Source: Sedimentisphaerales bacterium (GTDB lineage: Bacteria; Planctomycetota; Phycisphaerae; Sedimentisphaerales; Anaerobacaceae). Taken from it: a stretch of 47,116 nt of DNA. Positions 7,649 through 13,735 of this stretch are shown here, piece after piece. Under the pieces are notes generated by a model. That model did not search any database. It worked only from the letters and a program-made list of their open reading frames with translations, and was not told the DNA's origin. The stretch is taken from contig JAFGCD010000099.1 in assembly GCA_016932835.1 (NCBI GenBank), positions 1 to 47,116 of the forward strand. Reading direction: 5' to 3'. Made by a program: the position numbers and the translations under genes. Numbering within the stretch: position 1 is the first letter of the stretch; every line of letters starts with the position of its first letter.

Positions 7649-8275
7649 TCAGGCTACAAGGGCCTTGGCGAGATCGACGGCAGAGGCGGCATCGGCTGCA
7701 TAGCCGTGAGCGCCTACCCTGTCGGCATAGTCCTGGGTTACAGGCGCCCCGCCTACCAGGATTTTGGCGTCAATACCTGCTTTTTTCAGGGCTGTAATGG
7801 TTTTCTCCATGGCCGGCATGGTGGTGGTCAGAAGTGCGCTCATGCCGATCAGTTGAGCATCGGCGGCCTTGGCCTGCTCGACGAACTTATCCGGCCCGAT
7901 GTCAACGCCCAGATCGATAACCTCGAATCCCGCCCCCTTAAGCATCATGGCGACAAGATTCTTGCCGATATCGTGCAGGTCTCCCTGAACTGTGCCGATC
8001 AGAAACCTCCCGACAGGCTCGACTCCCGCCTTTGCCAGTTCCGGTTCGAGAATCTCCATCGCCATCTTCATCGCGCGTGCGGCTATAAGGACCTCCGGGA
8101 TATAAACCTCGTTCTTCTTGAACCTCGCCCCGATGACATCCATGCCGGCTATAAGGCCTTCGTCCAGGATACTTTTGGCTGGCGTGCCCTCGCCGATAGC
8201 GGTTTTGGTTATTTCCACGGCGGTGTTCTGGTCTCCTTTGATAACCGCCTCGGCCAATGCCTTCAAATCTGCCAT
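7649..8275 (-). CDS. Methyltransferase cognate corrinoid (B12-binding) protein
   Basis: A 208-residue cytosolic protein of the MtaC/MtbC/MttC-like family. Residues 1-88 form the helical cap domain (AMKMAMEILEPEL near its end). Residues 90-208 form the cobalamin-binding Rossmann-like domain with DLHDIG (99-104), in which His101 should be the lower cobalt ligand, then the SALLTTTM strand (the SxL position) and VGGAPVT, which contact the nucleotide tail. Such proteins carry a methyl group between a substrate-specific methyltransferase and an acceptor such as tetrahydrofolate. No methyltransferase or reductive-activation gene adjoins it here, so the methyl donor cannot be named. TGAGGT precedes the start by about eight bases. 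I found no cobalamin-riboswitch elements in its leader. Confidence 0.93.
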   Translation of the reverse strand: MADLKALAEAVIKGDQNTAVEITKTAIGEGTPAKSILDEGLIAGMDVIGARFKKNEVYIPEVLIAARAMKMAMEILEPELAKAGVEPVGRFLIGTVQGDLHDIGKNLVAMMLKGAGFEVIDLGVDIGPDKFVEQAKAADAQLIGMSALLTTTMPAMEKTITALKKAGIDAKILVGGAPVTQDYADRVGAHGYAADAASAVDLAKALVA

Positions 8276-8465
8276 TTCGGTTTACCTCAAATTAGAATCG
8301 AAACTCGTCAGTACCGCTTCTTACGGCCTTGAAACCGCAATTAGACAACACCTAATACCCCGAAGCAAGAGATAAATCGAAGTTTTTGCACGATAGAGCA
8401 GAAGGCTCCCGAGTGTATGGGCCCAGAGGACCCGGAATGTGTTGGGATAGGTTCCAAAAAGATGG

Positions 8466-8495
8466 TTGAAATTGGCGATTGGGGTGTTTTAATAT
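8466..8495 (+). promoter_or_regulatory. Candidate promoter of the coiled-coil membrane protein gene
   Basis: TTGAAA (8466-8471), an 18-base spacer and TAATAT (8490-8495) lie 77 bases before the start at 8572. The 296-base region 8276-8571 separates two divergent genes and must hold the promoters of both; I could not pick out a convincing one for the corrinoid gene. Confidence 0.4.
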
Positions 8496-8571
8496 GTTTT
8501 GGCTCAAGCTGAACGAGCGAGCGTCCCGATTAGTTTTGGGGGCCTGTGCAAGAATGGCTTGAGGTGGAATT

Positions 8572-9378
8572 ATGACATTCTATGTCGGAATACTGAAAAT
8601 GACGCTTAAGGACTGGTGGACCGGTACGACGAATTGGCTTGCGGAGCACGGTTTCTCTCGTGAGGCGGACTGCGGGCCTGAAATCGACGATGAAGGTTAT
8701 ATCAGCCCTGAGCCCGAACCGGCCGAGACAGAAAAAGAACCGGCGGAGTCAACCCCGATTGAGGAGAACCGCGTAGTGGTCAGGGCGGGGGATACGGGAC
8801 CCGATAGGTCGCAATCGCTGGAGAAGATGCAGGAGGGATTTAACGAGCTTATCGGCCAATTGCGGGGGATTAACGAGCATCTGAATCGGCAGATAGCTCA
8901 ACAGAGCGAATTGATGGAGCGAATCGAGAAGCTGCCCGAATGGCTGGAGAGCTTTCCGAGTATTGTTCACGGTCAGAAGCAGATAACCGAGCAGTTGCTC
9001 GAGCAACTCAAGGGCCACGCGGCCCGACAGGAGCAGTTTACCGACGCCGTCGAGAAAATTCCGACAGAGACGGCCAAGCAGACGGATGCCCTGGTGGAAA
9101 TCGACCACCAGCTCGCCGCCGCCGCCGATACGGACGTGCAGATGGCCGAGAGCTTCAACAAGTTCAATCAGACATTGGAAAAGCTCGACCAGAGCACACA
9201 GGGACAGACGGACGGGATTCTGCAGATGAGCAAGACATTTGCGACGAGCGACAGATACCTGAAATATATCGTCTCGAAGCAGAACAAGAGGTTCATGTGG
9301 ATCTTCATAGCGGCGATCAGCGTCTGCGTCTTCGTAATCCTAATTCTGACCGGGGTTATTATCTACCTGAAGTCTTAG
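8572..9378 (+). CDS. Coiled-coil protein with a single C-terminal membrane anchor, unknown function
   Basis: I do not recognise this 268-residue protein. Residues 1-30 include two tryptophans in KDWWTGTTNW. Residues 40-70 are acidic and Pro/Glu-rich and probably disordered. Residues 75-240 are rich in Glu, Gln and Leu with few glycines and look like a long coiled coil (KMQEGFNELIGQLRG, ERIEKLPEWLESF, SFNKFNQTLEKLDQ). Residues 242-266 are a single hydrophobic helix (FIAAISVCVFVILILTGVII). With no signal peptide, it should be a tail-anchored protein with its coiled coil in the cytoplasm. GAGGTGG upstream supports this start; Met10 is an alternative. It stands alone between opposite-strand genes. 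Confidence 0.75.
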   Translation: MTFYVGILKMTLKDWWTGTTNWLAEHGFSREADCGPEIDDEGYISPEPEPAETEKEPAESTPIEENRVVVRAGDTGPDRSQSLEKMQEGFNELIGQLRGINEHLNRQIAQQSELMERIEKLPEWLESFPSIVHGQKQITEQLLEQLKGHAARQEQFTDAVEKIPTETAKQTDALVEIDHQLAAAADTDVQMAESFNKFNQTLEKLDQSTQGQTDGILQMSKTFATSDRYLKYIVSKQNKRFMWIFIAAISVCVFVILILTGVIIYLKS

Positions 9379-9428
9379 ACTCCGTCCCAACAGCGTTCCG
9401 GCTTAGAAAACTATGTCCCGGCAATTGG

Positions 9429-9539
9429 CAGGGTCAAACCACCCTGAACGCAGGCAACAGGCTAACAATAACAGCTCCCGGCGAAGGGGTCTTCGCCGCT
9501 GCTATTGTCAAAGAATAACAGATGCATCCCCCGGGATGC
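9429..9539. other. Cluster of three short hairpins in the gap 9379-9662
   Basis: The gap between the coiled-coil gene and speB holds three perfect small inverted repeats: CAGGGT/ACCCTG (9429-9446), GGCGAAG/CTTCGCC with a GGGT loop (9480-9497) and GCATCC/GGATGC with a CCCG loop (9524-9539). None is followed by a T run. They could be mRNA 3'-end structures or part of a small RNA. I see no convincing gene in this gap. Confidence 0.4.
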
Positions 9540-9662
9540 CGAGACAGCCTCTTGCCTTGCGGAGAAGGACATATCCCGCATGGCGCCGATTACAGAGGCG
9601 GGACCAAACGACCTTGGGTCGATATGCTTGATGGATCGGTCGGAAGGTCTTTCTTTTCCGTG

Positions 9663-10517
9663 CTAACCTTCGAACTTGTAAGTCAGCAGCTTATAAATGA
9701 GCTTGGCGGCAAGGAAATCGGGGGCTTTGTTCCTTGAGTTCGGGCACAATTCGACGACATCAAAGCCAACGACGTCCCTCTCGGCAAAGACGGTTTTCAG
9801 CAGGCTCAAGACAGGATACCAATACAGCCCACCCGGTTCGGGAGTGCCGGTTGAAGGCATAATCGAGGGGTCGAATACATCCAGGTCAATGGTAACATAG
9901 ACCTTGTCTGATAATCCGGCGACGACATTTCCGGCCCAATCGGTTTTGTTGTGGATATCTCGGGCAAAAAACACGCTGCTGCTGTCAAGGGCCGCTGTCT
10001 CCTCTTCGCTCATGCTCCTTATGCCTACCTGTACAATCGGACAGAGTTCTTTGATCCTGGCCATTACACAGGCATGATTGTATTTTGATCCTTCGTACTT
10101 GTCTCTTAAGTCTGCGTGTGCATCAAGCTGCAAGACGCAGAGTTCATCATTATTCTCGGCCTGGGCTTGCACGGCGCCTATGCTTACCGAGTGCTCTCCG
10201 CCGATAACTACAGGGAATCTGCCGCGGTCAATATGCTTTTGGACTCTCTGCCTGACAACCTGCACCATATCCTCCGGGAAGAGGTCTCTTTCGACAGGCT
10301 CATCCGTCAGTATTCCGTGTTTGTAAACTTCCGAACCGGTTTCGATGTCATAAAGTTCCATATTTCCCGATGCTTCTATTACCGCCTCAGGGCCCTGGTC
10401 GGCCCCCTTTATCCAGGTGCTTGTCTGATCGTACGGCGCGGGAACGACCGCGATCTTGGCAGTTTTCGGGTCACAATACTCGTCGGGCAGATACCCGAAG
10501 CCGATATATTTGGCCAT
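9663..10517 (-). CDS. speB: Agmatinase (ureohydrolase)
   Basis: This enzyme hydrolyses agmatine to putrescine and urea with a binuclear manganese centre. All metal ligands of the ureohydrolase family are present: GGEHS (His109), DAHADL (Asp132, His134, Asp136) and DLDVFDPS (Asp211, Asp213). The loop YEGSKYNHACVM (141-152) and the GTPEPGGLYW element (224-233) favour agmatinase over arginase. The 284-residue length is normal. It lies 39 bases downstream of the pyruvoyl arginine decarboxylase gene in the same direction, so the two enzymes make a complete arginine-to-putrescine route in one transcription unit. The neighbourhood makes guanidinobutyrase activity less likely. Confidence 0.94.
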   Translation of the reverse strand: MAKYIGFGYLPDEYCDPKTAKIAVVPAPYDQTSTWIKGADQGPEAVIEASGNMELYDIETGSEVYKHGILTDEPVERDLFPEDMVQVVRQRVQKHIDRGRFPVVIGGEHSVSIGAVQAQAENNDELCVLQLDAHADLRDKYEGSKYNHACVMARIKELCPIVQVGIRSMSEEETAALDSSSVFFARDIHNKTDWAGNVVAGLSDKVYVTIDLDVFDPSIMPSTGTPEPGGLYWYPVLSLLKTVFAERDVVGFDVVELCPNSRNKAPDFLAAKLIYKLLTYKFEG

Positions 10518-10556
10518 ACTCGATACTCCCCAAAGTATTTCATCAGAGATGATTGG

Positions 10557-11114
10557 TTATTGCTGCGAGTCCATGATGAACATCGCAATCGCCACTGAGG
10601 TTGTCCACAGGTCTTTTTGCCCGCGAGCCGCCTGGGTGATATTCGATGTTCTGATTATCAATCCGCTGGTCTTGTATAATTGCTCTTTTTCCGACCACGC
10701 CTGATTGGGATCAACTTCAATGCCGAGCGTTGTGCCGAGCATTTCGGCGGCGAGGTCTTCGGCCATATCTGCGGCGTCGCGTTGACTCATTCCGCAGCCA
10801 TGCACCTCGCTGAGGTATCCCCATTTGTCGTGATCCTTTGGGACAGCGATTCCAACGGAAGAAGCAATCATTCTGCCGTGTTCATCCGTATCGGATCGGG
10901 CCATGACACAATAATATATTTCCCCCGGCACTATTTTTTCCAGGCCCTTCTCTCTGCTTATCACCTTGCATCGGGGGGGCAGAATCGAGGAGACCTGCAC
11001 GAGATTCTGCTGGGCAACACCGGCCATTCTGAGCGCCGACTCAAAGGACTGCAGTCGGTGCTTATGTCGGCCCACTCCTTTTGTAAGAAAGATCTGAGTT
11101 GGCGCCATATTCAT
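10557..11114 (-). CDS. pdaD: Pyruvoyl-dependent arginine decarboxylase
   Basis: A 185-residue proenzyme that converts arginine to agmatine and CO2. It belongs to the pyruvoyl family, first characterised in archaea and Chlamydia, not to the pyridoxal-phosphate family. The self-cleavage motif VSSILPPRC (41-49) is intact: cleavage between Ser42 and Ser43 would turn the second serine into the pyruvoyl group and leave a 42-residue beta chain. The alpha chain retains GEIYYCVMARSDT and the acidic EVHGCGMSQRDA segment. AGGAGA lies at the usual distance from the start. Agmatinase follows after 39 bases. Confidence 0.93.
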   Translation of the reverse strand: MNMAPTQIFLTKGVGRHKHRLQSFESALRMAGVAQQNLVQVSSILPPRCKVISREKGLEKIVPGEIYYCVMARSDTDEHGRMIASSVGIAVPKDHDKWGYLSEVHGCGMSQRDAADMAEDLAAEMLGTTLGIEVDPNQAWSEKEQLYKTSGLIIRTSNITQAARGQKDLWTTSVAIAMFIMDSQQ

Positions 11115-11151
11115 TTTCTCATCTCCTGAAGACTACGTCTTTTCAATATAT

Positions 11152-11185
11152 AAGGGCGGCCAAGAACGATCCATTGGCCGCCCTT
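11152..11185 (-). terminator. Strong hairpin between the Lys-rich peptide gene and pdaD
   Basis: AAGGGCGGCCAA (11152-11163) and TTGGCCGCCCTT (11174-11185) form a perfect 12-bp, GC-rich stem around a ten-base loop, 24 bases past the Lys-rich gene. In the minus direction it is followed by the A/T-rich ATATATTG rather than a clean T run. It probably terminates or attenuates read-through into pdaD-speB, or protects the 3' end of the upstream mRNA. Confidence 0.7.
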
Positions 11186-11209
11186 TCACAACCAGGATTC
11201 GTCCGATTC

Positions 11210-11296
11210 TTATTTCTTTTTGGCTTTTTTCTTGGCAGTTTTCTTCTTAGCGGTTTTCTTTTTTGTTGCCTTTTTTGCTTTCTTTTTCTTTGCCAT
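11210..11296 (-). CDS. 28-residue Lys/Ala-rich basic peptide
   Basis: A very short gene: ATG at 11296, TAA at 11210, with a strong ribosome site GGGAGG eight bases upstream. The product starts MAKKKKAKKATKKK and continues with repeated TAKKK/KAKKK units; 18 of 28 residues are lysine and the rest Ala or Thr after the Met. It resembles the Lys/Ala-rich tails of histone H1-like and some HU-like proteins, so DNA or RNA binding is plausible, but no globular domain is present. It follows the P-loop ATPase gene by 34 bases and is itself followed by a 12-bp hairpin. The clean ribosome site and exact fit between neighbours argue that it is translated. A longer reading in another frame over the same bases has no such site. 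Confidence 0.75.
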   Translation of the reverse strand: MAKKKKAKKATKKKTAKKKTAKKKAKKK

Positions 11297-11330
11297 TGTT
11301 GGAACCTCCCTGGCACAAAAGTATTTATAG

Positions 11331-12461
11331 TCAGCGGACCGACGATTGGCAAGTCCGCTTTTCACAATTCTCGGTTTTGTATCCCGGGCTGCGGCGCCCG
11401 AGAAGGATTTTGCTCAGCAGTTCAATATCGGCTTCTGCGCTGTTGAAAACGGGTATCTTGGTGAATTCAGAGAGTTCGCGGACGAGCAGCGGCGAGCTTG
11501 AGCAGACGCCGGACAAGGCATCAGGCACCAAGTCGAATTTTTCTTTAAGAGACCTCAAGCCGCCTATTGCTCCGAAGGCGTCGTTCGCACAGAAGATCAG
11601 CTTGCGAATCCTCGATCTGACTTCGAGAGAGTTCAGCAAGATTGCGGTTTCTCGCTGGATAACGCCGTCGGCGAACTCGACGACCCAGAAATTTTTCGGG
11701 TTGTTGGCGTATTTGAGATCGAGCTTGTTGAAGATGTCAAGCAATTCGGGATCGCTGAGCATGTAAGTCGAAGGATGTCCGAGATATGTGAAGTCGGCGT
11801 AGGGCTCTGCTCCGGCGTCGTTCATGTGCAGAATATCCTTCAGGCTTGCGGTTCCGGTGACTTTGCAGGCTCGCACATTGTGGCCAAGAGATTTAAGCGC
11901 CCAGCAACAGGCGGCGGCGGCCATACTCTTGCCGGAATTCATCGACGTTCCACAGACCAGAATCATCGGCGATCTGGGATATTTCTTGATTGTTGTCTTG
12001 GGTTTGACAATTGGGAAATCCACGGTATTGAGGATATTGCCCTGTTCGTCACATACATATCCCAGGACCTTTATTCGTGTCGGGTCCTTTATAAGGGAGT
12101 TCTTTGTTATGACGATTCCGACCATTCCCGATCGGGCCAGGAGGTCAACTTGCGGCATCATTTTCTCCGGCACAAGCCCTTCAAAGTAGTCGGGGGCATA
12201 TCTGTTTCCGAAGACAAAAATGCCTTTTGTTCCATGGTGAATCTGGTGTATTCGTCCCGATGCATTTTCGAGCGACGAGTGTTGTCCGATTCGAGCTACA
12301 ACTCCGTATATTACATCTCCGGCGCGTGGAGTTTTTTCCACAGGCCTAAAGAATCTAACCTGCCTGGTCTTGATCGTGAAAGCAGCGCTCGGGAAAATAA
12401 AGCCCTTGCTGACTCTCTTAACATCCGCAGCCGGAATCGGCAATGCTGCCGGAGTATTCAT
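11331..12461 (-). CDS. P-loop ATPase of the DUF1611-like type
   Basis: A 376-residue cytosolic protein. The N-terminal 150 residues form a small beta-rich domain (GDVIYGVVARIGQHSSLEN). A Walker A motif, CGTSMNSGKS, sits at 170-179, then FWVVEFADGV (Walker B-like position) and KLIFCANDAFGAIGGL. This layout resembles DUF1611-type proteins, which share the dethiobiotin synthetase/MobB P-loop fold; the substrate is unknown. The C-terminus (about 360-376) is basic and less conserved-looking. The gene starts 17 bases after the DksA-like gene, so they are probably co-transcribed. The ribosome site (GGGTGA) is weak, consistent with coupling to the gene before it. Confidence 0.75.
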   Translation of the reverse strand: MNTPAALPIPAADVKRVSKGFIFPSAAFTIKTRQVRFFRPVEKTPRAGDVIYGVVARIGQHSSLENASGRIHQIHHGTKGIFVFGNRYAPDYFEGLVPEKMMPQVDLLARSGMVGIVITKNSLIKDPTRIKVLGYVCDEQGNILNTVDFPIVKPKTTIKKYPRSPMILVCGTSMNSGKSMAAAACCWALKSLGHNVRACKVTGTASLKDILHMNDAGAEPYADFTYLGHPSTYMLSDPELLDIFNKLDLKYANNPKNFWVVEFADGVIQRETAILLNSLEVRSRIRKLIFCANDAFGAIGGLRSLKEKFDLVPDALSGVCSSSPLLVRELSEFTKIPVFNSAEADIELLSKILLGRRSPGYKTENCEKRTCQSSVR

Positions 12462-12478
12462 ATTTCGTCACCCGCAAG

Positions 12479-12907
12479 CTAATAATCGGATTCTTCATTA
12501 TCTTCGCCGCCGCCAAGCAGCCCCATCTCAGAGAGCGTAGCGCACTTAAGGCAGTAGCGAGCCCACGGCACTGCTCTGAGTCTGGCTTTCGGGATTCTTT
12601 CGCCATTGCCTTCACACAGGCCGTAGGTTCCGTTTTCGATTCTTATAAGCGCATCTTCGATTTCCATGAGAAGGCGTCTTTCACTGGCTGTCAGACTCAG
12701 GGTATGTTCTCTCTCGAAGTTGTCGCTTCCGAGATCGGCTATGTGAAACGGCATGTTCGACAAATCGGTTCTGTCCTGCCGCAGCGCTTCGTTCTCCATG
12801 CTGATGACAATATTGAGGATATCCTGCTGCTTGGCCAATAACGCCTGCTTGAAGTGCCTCACGTCGCTCGGGGTCAGATTATCGGGGTCTTTTGATCTTC
12901 TTATCAT
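12479..12907 (-). CDS. DksA/TraR-family protein with an incomplete C4 zinc finger
   Basis: A 142-residue protein of the DksA/TraR family, whose members bind RNA polymerase in the secondary channel with a coiled-coil tip. The start is the ATG at 12907, which has GGAG nine bases upstream; a GTG at 12931 in the same frame lacks one. Residues 12-90 are mostly helical (VRHFKQALLAKQQDILNIV, LSLTASERRLLMEIEDALIR) and could make the coiled coil. GTYGLCEGNGERIPKARL to YCLKC is the zinc-finger region, but only Cys98, Cys119 and Cys122 remain: the second finger position is Asn101. It may bind metal with three cysteines plus another ligand, or hold its fold without zinc. Its place after a tetR gene suggests a regulatory cluster. 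Confidence 0.88.
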   Translation of the reverse strand: MIRRSKDPDNLTPSDVRHFKQALLAKQQDILNIVISMENEALRQDRTDLSNMPFHIADLGSDNFEREHTLSLTASERRLLMEIEDALIRIENGTYGLCEGNGERIPKARLRAVPWARYCLKCATLSEMGLLGGGEDNEESDY

Positions 12908-12985
12908 CGTTAGTTTCTCCACACCTGGCACGGTGCAATCCTGATTAGGAGGTTTGTTTCCGAGGCGGCGCTGCTCTCGGTGTGG

Positions 12986-13621
12986 TCAGCGTCCCAGAAA
13001 CTCGCATAAACTCCGTACAAAAACCCATCTGAGGGGCTTGATGCTTGTCTCGATTTCATCGGCGTTCATGCCGATCATAGCAAAGGAAAAGAATCCAAAA
13101 ACAAATCCGGCCACGGCACATGCCAGCCGACGAATCTTCATTGGATCTATACTTGGCGAGAGGTAGGTCGAGACCTGGTTCTCGATCTCCTCGAGATACC
13201 TCAGGTATGGCTCGTCTATATCCTCCAATGTATCGGCCTGCAGCCTGGCCAGAAGCTTACCCTGAAAGAGGAGAATAAATTCCTCTTTAGAATCGACGGA
13301 AAACCTGTAATGAGCGTCAAGGATGTGTCTCAGCATATCTTCAAGGGCATCGGGCCTGGCCGAATAATCGCGTATTCTCTCTACGAGATGGTCAACAGCA
13401 TCATCGACCAATACCACAATGATCTCATCTTTGTCAGCGAAGTGCCGGTATAGCGTTCCCTTTCCCACATCGGCCTTTTCGGTAATCTCTTCTACAGTTA
13501 CCGAATCCACCGGTTTCTCGCTGAAGATATCAAGTGCGGCCTTCTTGAGTCTGCGGCGAGTCCGTTTGGCCCTTTTTTGAGTCCTGCTTTTCTTGTTCTG
13601 CTTTGTTGCACCGGCGACCAT
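12986..13621 (-). CDS. TetR-family transcriptional regulator
   Basis: A 211-residue repressor-type regulator. The first 25 residues are strongly basic. The HTH follows at about 27-72, with TVEEITEKADVGKGTLYRHF as the helix-turn-helix core, typical of TetR/AcrR proteins. The rest is the helical ligand and dimer domain (LEDMLRHILDAHYRF, AGFVFGFFSFAMIG near the end). The effector is unknown. Two palindromes immediately upstream (13625-13658) are probable binding sites, so it should repress its own gene. It lies 115 bases downstream of the giant RHS gene in the same direction, and 78 bases before the DksA-like gene, which may belong to its regulon. No ribosome site precedes the ATG, in keeping with a leaderless mRNA. 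Confidence 0.92.
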   Translation of the reverse strand: MVAGATKQNKKSRTQKRAKRTRRRLKKAALDIFSEKPVDSVTVEEITEKADVGKGTLYRHFADKDEIIVVLVDDAVDHLVERIRDYSARPDALEDMLRHILDAHYRFSVDSKEEFILLFQGKLLARLQADTLEDIDEPYLRYLEEIENQVSTYLSPSIDPMKIRRLACAVAGFVFGFFSFAMIGMNADEIETSIKPLRWVFVRSLCEFLGR

Positions 13622-13624
13622 AAG

Positions 13625-13658
13625 CTGACTATATAGTCAGTTTTGACTATTAAGTCAA
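13625..13658 (-). promoter_or_regulatory. Double palindromic operator containing the tetR promoter
   Basis: CTGACTATATAGTCAG (13625-13640) is a perfect 16-bp palindrome, and TTGACTATTAAGTCAA (13643-13658) repeats the same half-sites (TGACT-N4-AGTCA) with centres 18 bp apart. On the minus strand the second site supplies a -35 TTGACT (13653-13658) and, after exactly 17 bases, the first supplies a -10 TATATA (13630-13635). The ATG at 13621 begins nine bases past the -10, where transcription would start. Binding of TetR dimers would cover both promoter elements. Confidence 0.8.
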
Positions 13659-13735
13659 GAAGGAACTCACGGCCCAGCCAACTTTTTTATATTGGAACGG
13701 CTTCGGCGGAGTTTTCAGACAGAGCCTAAGAGCGT

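Noticed and set aside
8276-8400. Cobalamin riboswitch upstream of the corrinoid protein gene
   Set aside because: No B12-box-like sequence or matching set of stems could be found in the leader.
11143-11352. 69-codon basic frame on the minus strand
   Set aside because: It is a different frame over the Lys-rich peptide gene, runs through the hairpin and lacks a ribosome site.
13660-13735. Intrinsic terminator of the giant gene
   Set aside because: Only a four-base-pair stem (GCCT/AGGC) without a T run is present, too weak to call.
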